The notes below the pieces were generated by a model. The model had not been told where the DNA came from and did no database searches. It worked only from the letters and a program-made list of their open reading frames with translations. A stretch of 64,000 bases of DNA from Parasphingorhabdus cellanae (lineage in GTDB: Bacteria; Pseudomonadota; Alphaproteobacteria; Sphingomonadales; Sphingomonadaceae): contig NZ_CP071794.1 in assembly GCF_017498565.1 (NCBI RefSeq), forward strand, positions 3,462,001 to 3,526,000, read 5' to 3'. Shown piece after piece: positions 9,008-17,671 of the stretch (the stretch's first letter is position 1; each line of letters starts with the position of its first letter). The position numbers and the translations under genes were made by a program.

Positions 9008-10126
9008 TTGAATTTTGATTTTTCTGATGATCAGAAATTCCTGCGTGATGAAGCACGCAAATTTCTCGAAGCCCAGTGCACCAGCGCCGATGTCCGGGCG
9101 GTACTTGATGATGACGCGATGAGTCACAATGACGAGGTCTGGCAGAAAATCGTCGAAATGGGTTGGTTAGGCGCGGCTATTCCAGAAGAATTTGGGGGGC
9201 TGGGCCTTGGCATGCTTGAACTTTGCGTGATTGCAGAGGAGTTGGGCAGGGTATTAGCTCCGGTGCCCTTTGGATCGTCAGCCTATTTCTTTGCCGAAGC
9301 GATTAAACTGGCCGGGACCGAGGAGCAGAAAGCAGAGTTTCTGCCGAAAGTGGCCGATGGCAATATTGTTGGATGTCTGGCGACCACCGAAGGTCCTGGA
9401 GCATTGACCGCATCATCCGTGCAGACAGTCGCAAAAGACGGAACGCTTTCTGGCACCAAAGTTCCGGTGACGGATGGCGACATAGCCACCCATGCCGCGG
9501 TTCTCGCAAAAGAAGGCAGTGGCGCTGGCATCTATATAGTGGCGCTGGATCAGGATGGCGTCTCGCGAAAAGCCCTGAAAACGATAGAGCCGACGCGGAG
9601 CCATGCCGAGATTAAATTTGATGGTGCATCTGCTACGCGATTGGGCGATGAAACTGGCAATGGCATGACTGTTCTCGACCAGGTGATGAATCGCGGCGCG
9701 GTATTATTGGCCTTTGAACAATTGGGCGGAGCTTCGCGCTGTCTGGAGATGGCAACGGAATATGCCAAAGAGCGCCATGCCTTCGGACGCCCCATTGGCG
9801 GCAATCAGGCGATCAAGCATAAGCTTGCCGACATATATGTGAAAAATGAAGTGGCGCGGTCCAACGCTTATTATGGCGCGTGGGCGCTGTCGACCGATGC
9901 GGCCGAATTGCCGGAAGCTGCGGCGGCGGCGCGGGTTGCTGCGTCAGAAGCCTTCTGGTTTGCCAGCAAGGAAAATATCCAGACCCATGGCGGTATGGGC
10001 TTTACCTGGGAAGTGGATTGCCACCTCTATTATCGCCGCGCCAAATTATTGGCCGTGCAGGCGGGCAGTCCGGCGGTCTGGAAAGAGAAACTGGTTTCCG
10101 CGCTCGAAGCGAAAAACGCCGCGTGA
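9008..10126 (+). CDS. Acyl-CoA dehydrogenase
   Basis: The 372-residue flavoprotein has the acyl-CoA dehydrogenase fold order: N-terminal helical domain (DFSDDQKFLRDEARKFLE), middle beta domain, and C-terminal helical domain with the FGRPIGGNQAIKHKLADIYV and ENIQTHGGMGFTWEVDCHLY blocks. It should oxidise an acyl-CoA to the enoyl-CoA using FAD. The start is an unusual TTG at 9008, supported by an AGGAG ribosome site 8 bases upstream and by family alignment of the N-terminus. It is followed after 62 bases by a second acyl-CoA dehydrogenase; such pairs may form heteromers. Substrate not determined. Confidence 0.93.
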   Translation: MNFDFSDDQKFLRDEARKFLEAQCTSADVRAVLDDDAMSHNDEVWQKIVEMGWLGAAIPEEFGGLGLGMLELCVIAEELGRVLAPVPFGSSAYFFAEAIKLAGTEEQKAEFLPKVADGNIVGCLATTEGPGALTASSVQTVAKDGTLSGTKVPVTDGDIATHAAVLAKEGSGAGIYIVALDQDGVSRKALKTIEPTRSHAEIKFDGASATRLGDETGNGMTVLDQVMNRGAVLLAFEQLGGASRCLEMATEYAKERHAFGRPIGGNQAIKHKLADIYVKNEVARSNAYYGAWALSTDAAELPEAAAAARVAASEAFWFASKENIQTHGGMGFTWEVDCHLYYRRAKLLAVQAGSPAVWKEKLVSALEAKNAA

Positions 10127-10133
10127 AGATATA

Positions 10134-10161
10134 CGTCATCCCAGCGAAAGCTGGGATGACG
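10134..10161. repeat. Perfect short palindromic intergenic repeat
   Basis: A 12-base arm (CGTCATCCCAGC) and its exact complement flank a GAAA loop, forming a very stable hairpin between the two acyl-CoA dehydrogenase genes. It resembles the abundant short palindromic repeats scattered through sphingomonad genomes. There is no U-run after it, so it is not a classical terminator, though it could protect or partly terminate mRNA within the pair. Confidence 0.85.
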
Positions 10162-10188
10162 GGATAAAATGGAAATGAGGATTTACTG

Positions 10189-11373
10189 ATGGATTTTACC
10201 GACACACAAGAAGAAGCAGCGTTTCGTGCTGAAGCCAACGCCTTTTTAAGCCAGCATCTGCAACCCAAAAAGGGAGCGGCGAGCCGGTCGGGCAATTATT
10301 TGCAGCGCGCCAAAGATTGGCAGAAGATCAAAGCGGAAAACCGGTTTGCGCAAATCACTTGGCCCAAGGAAATTGGCGGCCGCGGCGGATCGCCGATGCA
10401 GCAGGTCATCTGGAACCAGGAAGAATCCAAATTTGATGCGCCGACTGGGCCGTTCGCCATTGGTCTGGGCATGTGCGTTCCGACAGTTATCGCCTTTGGT
10501 TCTGATGAACATAAACAGCGCTATGTTCAAAAGGCGCTGTTCGGCGAGGAAATCTGGTGCCAGCTTTTCTCTGAACCGGCCGCCGGGTCTGACGTCGCTG
10601 GTCTGAAAACTAAAGCGGTCCAGGATGGCGATGACTGGGTGATTAATGGCCAGAAGGTCTGGACCTCCGGTGCGCATTATTCCGACTATGGCATCCTGCT
10701 GGTGCGCACAGACCCGGATGTGCCCAAGCATAAGGGCCTGACCATGTTCATCGTCGACATGAAACAGGAAGGCGTCGATGTGCGCCCGATTCATCAGGCT
10801 TCCGGCGGCAGCGAATTTAACGAGGTCTATTTTACCGACGTGCGCATTCCCGATAGCGACCGGCTCGGCGAACCCGGCATGGGCTGGAAGGTCGCTTTGG
10901 TAACGCTGATGAACGAGCGGCTGGCCGTTGGTGGTTCGCCGGGTCCGGACTGGGCCGAAATTATGGACTATGCCCGGTCATCCGGTTCGATGAGCGACGC
11001 CGCGTTTCGAGCCAAGCTTGCTGACTGGTATGTCGCGGCGCAGGGCTATAAGCTGACCAAATTCCGTACCCAGACCGCCTTGTCCAAAGGCGAAACCCCG
11101 GGGCCTGAAAATTCGATCGGCAAGGTGATCACCGCCAATCATCTGCAGGATATCTGCAACAGCGCGATCGAGATGCAGGATCATTACGGGATTATTTCCG
11201 ACAAGGATCATGCGCCGGCAGACGCGATTTTTCAGGAAAGCTTCCTATGGGCACCGGGTCTTCGGATTGCTGGCGGCACAGACGAGATATTGAAAAACAT
11301 TATCGCGGAACGCGTACTTGGTCTGCCGCAAGACGTGCGGGTCGACAAGGACAAGCCTTTCTCGGCTTTCTAG
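10189..11373 (+). CDS. Acyl-CoA dehydrogenase
   Basis: The 394-residue flavoprotein belongs to the long-form bacterial acyl-CoA dehydrogenases. It starts DFTDTQEEAAFRAEANAFL, has the FAD/substrate signature LFSEPAAGSDVAGLKTKA near residue 125, and the WTSGAHYSDYGILLVRTD middle-domain block. It ends with the IQ/GGTDEILKNIIAERVLGLP motif typical of the family. The role is alpha,beta-dehydrogenation of an acyl-CoA, probably with the product of the preceding gene on the same transcript. The exact substrate (fatty, branched or sterol-derived acyl-CoA) cannot be read from sequence. Confidence 0.94.
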   Translation: MDFTDTQEEAAFRAEANAFLSQHLQPKKGAASRSGNYLQRAKDWQKIKAENRFAQITWPKEIGGRGGSPMQQVIWNQEESKFDAPTGPFAIGLGMCVPTVIAFGSDEHKQRYVQKALFGEEIWCQLFSEPAAGSDVAGLKTKAVQDGDDWVINGQKVWTSGAHYSDYGILLVRTDPDVPKHKGLTMFIVDMKQEGVDVRPIHQASGGSEFNEVYFTDVRIPDSDRLGEPGMGWKVALVTLMNERLAVGGSPGPDWAEIMDYARSSGSMSDAAFRAKLADWYVAAQGYKLTKFRTQTALSKGETPGPENSIGKVITANHLQDICNSAIEMQDHYGIISDKDHAPADAIFQESFLWAPGLRIAGGTDEILKNIIAERVLGLPQDVRVDKDKPFSAF

Positions 11374-11395
11374 GCCCAGCCCTGATCAGATACCC

Positions 11396-11421
11396 GTTCG
11401 CACTGAGCCTGTCGAAGTGCG
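11396..11421. repeat. Dispersed intergenic repeat (GAGCCTGTCGA type)
   Basis: Located between convergent genes. It has arms CGCACT and AGTGCG around GAGCCTGTCGA. The string resembles a short palindromic repeat that I recall as very common in intergenic DNA of Sphingomonadales and Erythrobacteraceae. No gene-specific role is implied. Confidence 0.6.
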
Positions 11422-11478
11422 TCTATGATCTTGAGATGTCCTTTGGCAGGATTAGGAGGAACGGCATTGGAAACGGCC

Positions 11479-12480
11479 CTACGCCGCAATCAGGTCGCGG
11501 ACTTCGGCAGCTAGACCATATGATTTTTCGCGTGCGGCTTGGTCGAAGATCGAGCCGCAGACGATCAGCTCATCCGCTTGTGTGCGGTCTAGAAAGGCGC
11601 GGACGCCGCTTAGTACCGCGTCTGGTGAACCAACGGCGCTGCCCTGCATGATTTGCGCGAGCATCGACTGCGCTTGCGGCGGTAGGCTCTCACGATAGCC
11701 CTCCACCGGCGGCGGCAATTTGCCAGGATTGCCCGTGCGCAGCGCCACGAAACTCTGCATCATCGAGGTGGCGAGATGTTCGGCTTCATCATCTGTATCG
11801 GCGGCAAAGATATTGAAACCGCACATGGCATAAGGCTTCGATAATTGCGCCGACGGTTTGAAATCACGGTGGTAAATGGCCAGCGCTTCATCGAGCGCCT
11901 GCGGAGCAAAATGCGACGCAAAGGCATAGGGCAGGCCGAGGGCGGCGGCGAGCTGCGCGCCGAATAGGCTGCTACCCAATATATATAGCGGGATTTTGGC
12001 GCCTGCGCCGGGTGTCGCCTGAATGCCGAGTGCCGGGTCGCCTTCCAGCAGCGCTTGGAGTTCGACGACGTCGCGCGGAAACTGGTTCGGGTCGGTGTTG
12101 AGGTTGCGCCGCATGGCCTGCGCTACGCGTTGATCGGAACCTGGTGCACGACCAAGGCCAAGATCAACCCGGCCGGGGAAAAGCGCTTCCAAGGTCCCGA
12201 ATTGCTCGGCAATCACCATGGGTGCGTGATTAGGGAGCATGATCCCGCCTGCGCCAATGCGAATGGTCTTCGTACCTGCACCGATATGGGAGAGTGCGAC
12301 TGAAGTCGCCGCACTGGCAATCCCGGCCATGCCGTGATGCTCGGCCATCCAGAATCGTTCAAACCCCAACGCCTCGCCATGCTGCGCCAGAGCCAGCGAA
12401 CGATCCAATGCGGTTTTGACGTCGGCCCCTTGGGGCACCGGCGATAGATCAAGGATCGAGAATTTCACCGCTTTATTCAT
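11479..12480 (-). CDS. LLM class flavin-dependent oxidoreductase
   Basis: The 333-residue luciferase-like TIM-barrel protein starts FSILDLSPVPQG and has the ERFWMAEHHGMAGIASA block typical of the MsnO8/LLM group that uses FMNH2. It also has the GAGGIMLPNHAPMVIAEQFG and LGLGRAPGSDQ blocks. Members are usually annotated as LLM oxidoreductase with unknown substrate. It starts 3 bases after the stop of the gspN-like gene on the same strand, so it is the last gene of a minus-strand operon (15138 to 11479). Confidence 0.92.
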   Translation of the reverse strand: MNKAVKFSILDLSPVPQGADVKTALDRSLALAQHGEALGFERFWMAEHHGMAGIASAATSVALSHIGAGTKTIRIGAGGIMLPNHAPMVIAEQFGTLEALFPGRVDLGLGRAPGSDQRVAQAMRRNLNTDPNQFPRDVVELQALLEGDPALGIQATPGAGAKIPLYILGSSLFGAQLAAALGLPYAFASHFAPQALDEALAIYHRDFKPSAQLSKPYAMCGFNIFAADTDDEAEHLATSMMQSFVALRTGNPGKLPPPVEGYRESLPPQAQSMLAQIMQGSAVGSPDAVLSGVRAFLDRTQADELIVCGSIFDQAAREKSYGLAAEVRDLIAA

Positions 12481-12483
12481 GTT

Positions 12484-13209
12484 TTACCTCTTTTGTCCCA
12501 GCTGACCGGCCACTTTTATCGCATAGCCGCTGGGTACTTTTCGAAAACCTAATGTGGGCAGCAGCAGCGTCCAAGCACGGTCATTCCCGTTCAGGAACAA
12601 TCGCGCGGTATAAAAGCCATTGCCCTCAAGTTTCATTGTCAATTCCTCCATTCCTGATCCGCTGGTCAGCGGCAGGACGAGCACGCCGTCTTCGCACATC
12701 GCATTGCCGAGCAGGCCTTGTTTGAGATCAAGCCCCGGAATATTGGCGTCGAGCGACAGGCGAACCTTGCCGCTGGCAGACTGGCAACGGCCGCCGGCAA
12801 AGGCGACGCTGACATTATCCAGCGCGATATCGGATGCGGGCAGGGGCGCGAGTGTTTCTCCGACGCGCAAGACCGTCGTGGCATCCTCCACCAGCAGCGC
12901 AGAACCCTGTTTCCCGATCGTAGCGGTGAACCCGGCGTCTCCAGCGGCGGCAGGGCGTTCCAGATCCAATTTTATCTTGCCGGTCAGCAAGGGAAAAAAT
13001 TGCACGCCTGCATCGAGGTCGCCCAGCGCAAAGGCGCCCAGTTGCGCCTGCTCGATCCGGCCATTCCAGATGCTGCCGCTGATTTCCCGCGCAGAGAATT
13101 TCGACCCTTCCAATCCCGCCATGCTGACCGCGAGCTTCAATGGCATGAAGACGAGAGCCAATAGGATCAGCCCGATGACAATCACAATATAGATCAAAAC
13201 GCGCGGCAC
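12484..13209 (-). CDS. GspN-like protein (type II secretion system protein N family)
   Basis: The 241-residue protein has one N-terminal membrane segment (VLIYIVIVIGLILLALVFMP) and a periplasmic domain with the ISGSIWNGRIEQAQLGAF motif characteristic of GspN. GspN is an accessory inner-membrane protein of type II secretion. No other gsp gene is in the window, so this is an orphan in an operon with redox enzymes. Two cysteines (CQSASG and NAMCEDG) could form a disulfide. The family call rests on length, topology and the SGSxWNG motif. Confidence 0.8.
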   Translation of the reverse strand: MPRVLIYIVIVIGLILLALVFMPLKLAVSMAGLEGSKFSAREISGSIWNGRIEQAQLGAFALGDLDAGVQFFPLLTGKIKLDLERPAAAGDAGFTATIGKQGSALLVEDATTVLRVGETLAPLPASDIALDNVSVAFAGGRCQSASGKVRLSLDANIPGLDLKQGLLGNAMCEDGVLVLPLTSGSGMEELTMKLEGNGFYTARLFLNGNDRAWTLLLPTLGFRKVPSGYAIKVAGQLGQKR

Positions 13210-13238
13210 CTATTTTCCCATTTATCTCTGATTCACTA

Positions 13239-13736
13239 TCACAGTTCGGGCGTAAACTGATCAAAATAAGAGAAGATTTCCTCTTCATCGCGGCTAGCAG
13301 CGTTTCGCCATGTCGGAGCGGATTTTGGATTGAGCAAAGCGCCGCGCGGAGACAGGACCAGCACGGTTGGTGTGCCCTTGATCTTTTTAATGCCAAATCG
13401 CTGGGCAATGTCGATATTGCGATCCCGATAACCGACATCAACATAAACGACTTCATATTTGGTTTTCAGCATTGCGGCAAAGCGCGGTTTTTCAAACCAT
13501 CCGGCAAGCCCGCGGCTATCGTGGCACCAGTTCGCGCCCATTACGAGCAGCACGCGCTTGTCCGCCGCCACGGCGCGGGCCAAAGCGGCATCGACATCTT
13601 TCGATGCCTTCGCGTCCTTTTCATACGGTGTGGCCTCGGGATGTTCCGCCGAAGCTTCGGTATCCGGCGCAGCAAGAGCAGGTGCAGCCAACGACAGTCC
13701 CACAACAACGAAAAAATGCTTCAACATCTTATCCAC
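13239..13736 (-). CDS. Thioredoxin-family secreted protein with CxxS motif
   Basis: The 165-residue protein has a signal peptide (cleavage likely after ALAA, residue 23) and a thioredoxin-like fold of the thioredoxin_7 kind: RVLLVMGANWCHDS, a VVYVDVGY strand and a GTPTVLVLSP cis-proline loop. The usual CxxC is CHDS (Cys71), so it lacks the resolving cysteine and cannot be a standard dithiol oxidoreductase; a monothiol isomerase or peroxidase-like role is possible. Its start overlaps the stop of the upstream FAD oxidoreductase by 8 bases. Confidence 0.85.
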   Translation of the reverse strand: MDKMLKHFFVVVGLSLAAPALAAPDTEASAEHPEATPYEKDAKASKDVDAALARAVAADKRVLLVMGANWCHDSRGLAGWFEKPRFAAMLKTKYEVVYVDVGYRDRNIDIAQRFGIKKIKGTPTVLVLSPRGALLNPKSAPTWRNAASRDEEEIFSYFDQFTPEL

Positions 13737-15138
13737 CCGCCTGCGCGATCAGTTTCGGCAGGTTCCCCATCGCGGCCATGGCATTGGTACGGAACTCACC
13801 CAATATCGCCATTTTTTCTTCATCATCGGGCGACACGCCGAAAATCATCTTGCCGAAACCGTCGAGCCTACTCTGGGCAATCCATTTGTTGACGACCTTG
13901 TCCTGCGACCATTGAAACTGGTTCATCATATTGACCATCGTCGCGGCGGGATAGGTATCAATGCCATCGGGCAGAGGAATTGGTTGTCCCAACCGGTTTT
14001 TGGTCTCGTCATCATCATAAGTGACTTCGAGAAACGCAGACAGCGCTGCACTGAAAGCCGGTTGCGGCACGCGGATCATCTGCAATGTGATGAGGCCGTC
14101 CTGAAATTGCGGCACCACCGGGCGGCGTTCGACGGCGGTTGCGGTGCAATCAATATAAAGCGTCTCCGCCGGCATCGGATAGTCGCCCTCTTTCAGGTGC
14201 ATGCCGCCCTGATCGATAGTCTCGACATGGCCCATGCGAACAACATTTTTAATCTGTCGCAGTATATCGACTTCGCCCTGCGAGATCGTGGCATAGTGGA
14301 ACATGCTCGGCTTGGCCTCAGGATCGATGCGCAGCATCACGCCGCTGGCTTCGAGCTTCAGAAAAAGGTCGTCGGCTGTTTCCGCCGCTGCCAGCGCAGC
14401 CATCAAATCCCGTTGACCGCCAATCGTTTGGTGAAAAAATTCCTGACCGGGCTGGGTATTGTTCCGATTGAGCAACCAGCTATCGCGCGGACAGACCCAG
14501 ACAATATCATCCGTGTCCGCTCCAGAGCGTAGTAACCATACACCGACATCCATCGCCGTCTTGCCGGCGCCCAAGATGACAAACTTTTTGGGCAGTGGCC
14601 CGGCGCTTTGCCACAGCTGCGGCAAGGCGTTGGGCGGGATCATCTTGGCGCCATCCTTCACTTCGAATTTTGGCGTGTGGGTCGATGGCACGGTGGTGCC
14701 ATAATAGGTCGCGTCCACTGTTTTCTTGCGGATATTAATCTGGGTTTCCTTGCCCGACAGCAGGGACACAAATTTCCCGTCTCCCAGATAGTCAGACATC
14801 GGATGATAGCTCACCCGTCCGCTCGGCAGGAATCTTTGGTGCATCACCTTTTCGAAATAACTGTTCACCTCGGCGCCCGTGGCCAGCTCATAATAGCCCT
14901 TGTTGAGGCCGGTCGTGTCGATTTCTCCACTGCCCAATTGGGTCGAGTTCACCCCGTAAAAGGCCGACGGCTGGTGCAAGGACACGAACGGATAAGCGTC
15001 ATTCCAGTGACCGCCCGGTTTGCCATGCCGGTCGACAATGGTGATATGCGCATCGCTTTCTTCCAGCAACGTATCGGCAAAGGCCATGCCAACGGCACCG
15101 CTGCCGATAATCAGATAATCCGTTTCGGCCTGTGCCAT
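13729..15138 (-). CDS. FAD/NAD(P)-binding oxidoreductase (flavin monooxygenase-like)
   Basis: The 469-residue protein begins with a dinucleotide-binding motif (LIIGSGAVGMAFAD, residues 9-22) and has a second Rossmann motif near residue 195 (KFVILGAGKTAMDVGVWLL). This resembles flavin-dependent monooxygenases and related NAD(P)-binding proteins. GKPGGHWNDAYPFVSLHQPS near residue 40 fits the FAD site of this group. It is the first gene of a minus-strand operon with a thioredoxin-like protein, a GspN-like protein and an LLM oxidoreductase. Substrate unknown. Confidence 0.88.
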   Translation of the reverse strand: MAQAETDYLIIGSGAVGMAFADTLLEESDAHITIVDRHGKPGGHWNDAYPFVSLHQPSAFYGVNSTQLGSGEIDTTGLNKGYYELATGAEVNSYFEKVMHQRFLPSGRVSYHPMSDYLGDGKFVSLLSGKETQINIRKKTVDATYYGTTVPSTHTPKFEVKDGAKMIPPNALPQLWQSAGPLPKKFVILGAGKTAMDVGVWLLRSGADTDDIVWVCPRDSWLLNRNNTQPGQEFFHQTIGGQRDLMAALAAAETADDLFLKLEASGVMLRIDPEAKPSMFHYATISQGEVDILRQIKNVVRMGHVETIDQGGMHLKEGDYPMPAETLYIDCTATAVERRPVVPQFQDGLITLQMIRVPQPAFSAALSAFLEVTYDDDETKNRLGQPIPLPDGIDTYPAATMVNMMNQFQWSQDKVVNKWIAQSRLDGFGKMIFGVSPDDEEKMAILGEFRTNAMAAMGNLPKLIAQAGG

Positions 15139-15206
15139 ATAAGAGTCCCTTCGCTGGATTATCCGATTTCTTAGGGACTAAAAAGCAAGAGGGCAATCAT
15201 ATCGAA

Positions 15207-15500
15207 TTACATTAGCTTCGTCATCGTCTCAAACCGCAAAGGTTCCGCCAGCCAATTGTCATAATTGTCCATCACCGCTTTGGTGTAGGGCTTGGCATGA
15301 TGCTCTTTTAGAGCCGCTTCATCCTGCCATTCCTCAAACAGGAAAAGATGACCCTGATCTGCATCCGCCAGCACGGTAAACTCGATGCAACCGGGCTCGG
15401 CGCGCGTTTCCTCAACAATGGCCAGGATGGCGTCCTGCGCGTCAGTGAAATGTTCAGATTTGGGGACGATTTTGGCGAAGCCGAAAAGGGTGTTGGTCAT
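15207..15500 (-). CDS. Putative quinol monooxygenase (ABM domain)
   Basis: The 97-residue single-domain protein of the antibiotic biosynthesis monooxygenase fold shows the typical EPGCIEFTVLAD strand, LFLFEEWQDEAALKEHH and a C-terminal PYTKAV helix. YgiN-like members oxidise quinols without a cofactor. It is transcribed from the intergenic region shared with the divergent methyltransferase at 15645, and lies 68 bases upstream of the FAD oxidoreductase operon on the same strand. Confidence 0.88.
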   Translation of the reverse strand: MTNTLFGFAKIVPKSEHFTDAQDAILAIVEETRAEPGCIEFTVLADADQGHLFLFEEWQDEAALKEHHAKPYTKAVMDNYDNWLAEPLRFETMTKLM

Positions 15501-15608
15501 ATGCTCCAGACTTAATGTTTGATTTGTCCCCCCGTTATTCTGAACATTTTTGCCGCGTTGCGGTAGAGTTGCAAGCCAAAAACCACTTGAACCGGAAGTA
15601 TTATATAG

Positions 15609-15627
15609 TATGTTATATCATAACATA
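15609..15627. promoter_or_regulatory. Palindromic operator TATGTTATATCATAACATA
   Basis: Perfect 8-3-8 palindrome ending 17 bases before the methyltransferase ATG (15645), in otherwise AT-rich leader DNA between two divergent genes. Its size and composition suit a dimeric winged-helix repressor such as ArsR or a TetR-type regulator. No such regulator gene is adjacent, so the binding protein is unknown. Confidence 0.65.
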
Positions 15628-15644
15628 ATGCAAGGAAGATAGCT

Positions 15645-16397
15645 ATGATCAATCCAAACAATGCGCCGACATCACGGTTTTTGGGCGATGTTGGTTTGGA
15701 ACAGGGCATGCGGGTTCTGGATATTGGCTGTGCGAATGGCCTGTTAACGCGTGAATTGGCTGCGTTGGTCGGCAAGAACGGGCATGTTCATGGGGTTGAT
15801 AGTGACGAAGACCGGCTTGCAGAAGCCAGAGATCAGCCCGCTGAACTGGACCATGCCACCATCACCTATGAGAATGTTGATCTTTCCGGAAGCCTGCCGG
15901 GCTGGGAGCCTTTCGACGCCATCGTTGGTCGCCGAATATTGATGTATCTGCCAGATGCTGAGGAAACCGTACGGCGATTGACGGCGTTGCTCAAGCCAGA
16001 TGGTTTGATGATTTTTCAGGAACATAGCGCGACCGGCATGCCATTTTCCGCGCGACCCATTCCCCAGCACAAACAAGTCCATGACTGGATCTGGCGAACC
16101 ATAGCAGCAGAGCAGGGCACCATCACGATGGGTCTCGATCTTCCGAAACTATTCCAGCAGGCGGAGTTAGGCGTTGATCACTATCGCGCCGAGGCGATTA
16201 TGCTGGGTTCCGGACGCGATCAGGGCATTGAGGATCTCGCCAGCTACATGGTTGGCAGGGTCGTCGATGCGGGGGTTGCTGATAACAGGACGATCCAGCC
16301 GGATTGCCTGACAGAGCGTCTGGTCAAGGAGCGCCGCGAGGCCAGCCCGATTGTTTGGGATATGGCCTATCTGATTGGCGGGAAGAGACTGAACTGA
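15645..16397 (+). CDS. Class I SAM-dependent methyltransferase
   Basis: The 250-residue Rossmann methyltransferase has motif I VLDIGCANGLLTRELA (residues 24-39), motif II VHGVDSDEDRLAEARD, and post-I acidic residues. It resembles the UbiE/methyltransf_11-25 group. The substrate cannot be told. An AAGGAAG ribosome site precedes ATG 15645, with a perfect palindrome just upstream (15609-15627), suggesting repression by a dimeric regulator. Its stop lies 22 bases from the end of the convergent ispG gene. Confidence 0.9.
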   Translation: MINPNNAPTSRFLGDVGLEQGMRVLDIGCANGLLTRELAALVGKNGHVHGVDSDEDRLAEARDQPAELDHATITYENVDLSGSLPGWEPFDAIVGRRILMYLPDAEETVRRLTALLKPDGLMIFQEHSATGMPFSARPIPQHKQVHDWIWRTIAAEQGTITMGLDLPKLFQQAELGVDHYRAEAIMLGSGRDQGIEDLASYMVGRVVDAGVADNRTIQPDCLTERLVKERREASPIVWDMAYLIGGKRLN

Positions 16398-16419
16398 TCC
16401 CCGGTGGAATAGGAATATA

Positions 16420-17556
16420 TTACTCCGCCGCTTCGACCTGTTCTGTCGCCGCTTCAATCTCCGCCGCCTTGGCTTCGACCAGCTTCACGATATGATCGAC
16501 CATATCGCCATCCGACACATGGTGGTCGGTTACGCCGGAAAGATAGACCATATGTTTGCCCGCGCCGCCGCCGGTAATGCCGATATCGGTTTCACGCGCT
16601 TCACCGGGGCCATTGACGACGCAGCCGAGAACCGAGAGCGATAAGGGCGTGCGGATATGCTGCAGGCGTTCTTCCAACGTCTGCACCGTGCGGATCACAT
16701 CAAATCCTTGCCGCGCGCAGCTGGGGCAGCTGACGACGCGGACGCCGCGGGTGCGCAGGCCGAGGGCTTTCAGCATCTCGTAGCCGACGCGGACTTCCTC
16801 TTCCGGTTCGGCGGACAGGCTGACCCGGATAGTGTCGCCAATGCCGGCCCAGAGCAGATTGCCCATGCCGATTGAACTTTTGACTGTGCCGCCGATCAGG
16901 CCGCCAGCCTCGGTAATGCCGAGATGCAGCGGACAATCCACCGCATCGGCAAGCTGCGAATAGGCCGCCACCGCCAGGAACACGTCTGACGCTTTGACCG
17001 CTACTTTGAACTCGTGAAAATCATGGTCTTGCAAAATCTTGATATGGTCGAGCGCGCTTTCGACCAGCGCCTCGGGACAGGGCTCGCCATATTTTTCGAG
17101 CAGGTCTTTCTCGAGGCTGCCTGCATTCACGCCGATACGGATCGCGCAGCCATTGGCCTTGGCCGCATCGACCACTTCCTTGACCCGCGCGGCGCTGCCG
17201 ATGTTGCCGGGATTGATCCGCAGGCAAGCTGCGCCCGCTTCGGCGGCTTCTATCCCGCGCTTATAGTGGAAATGGATGTCGGCCACGATCGGCACGCGGC
17301 TGGCGCGGACGATCTGTTTCAGCGCGGCCGTACTCTCGACATCGGGGCAAGATACCCGGATGATATCGACGCCCGCCTCTTCACAGCGGCGGATCTGGTC
17401 GATCGTCGCCTTGGGATCGCTGGTCAGCGTATTGGTCATTGTCTGCACGGTAATCGGCGCATCCCCGCCCACCGGCACGTCACCCACCATGATCTGACGG
17501 CTCTTTCGGCGCTCTATGTCGCGCCATGGACGCAAGGAAGGATTATCGGCTGTCAT
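16420..17556 (-). CDS. ispG: 4-hydroxy-3-methylbut-2-enyl-diphosphate synthase (flavodoxin-type)
   Basis: The 378-residue enzyme of the MEP isoprenoid pathway converts methylerythritol cyclodiphosphate to HMBPP. Visible signatures are [22 protein letters not shown] near the N-terminus, [19 protein letters not shown], the PSCARQGFD cysteines and the third cluster cysteine in [18 protein letters not shown]. These three Cys bind the [4Fe-4S] cluster. The length matches the bacterial single-domain form. The C-terminal 20 residues are an Ala/Glu-rich extension. Confidence 0.97.
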   Translation of the reverse strand: MTADNPSLRPWRDIERRKSRQIMVGDVPVGGDAPITVQTMTNTLTSDPKATIDQIRRCEEAGVDIIRVSCPDVESTAALKQIVRASRVPIVADIHFHYKRGIEAAEAGAACLRINPGNIGSAARVKEVVDAAKANGCAIRIGVNAGSLEKDLLEKYGEPCPEALVESALDHIKILQDHDFHEFKVAVKASDVFLAVAAYSQLADAVDCPLHLGITEAGGLIGGTVKSSIGMGNLLWAGIGDTIRVSLSAEPEEEVRVGYEMLKALGLRTRGVRVVSCPSCARQGFDVIRTVQTLEERLQHIRTPLSLSVLGCVVNGPGEARETDIGITGGGAGKHMVYLSGVTDHHVSDGDMVDHIVKLVEAKAAEIEAATEQVEAAE

Positions 17557-17671
17557 GGGGAACCTGTCACACTATTGCTCGTTATAGGCTATATAGCGGT
17601 TTCATGCCGCGGGTGCGAGGGGCGATTGCGTCTTCATCTGAAATAATCACGATATTGGAAAGGAAATCATC

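Noticed and set aside
13459..14532. Plus-strand open frame of 357 codons
   Set aside because: It lies opposite the thioredoxin-like and FAD oxidoreductase genes, whose motifs are clear; codon and residue composition look like a shadow.
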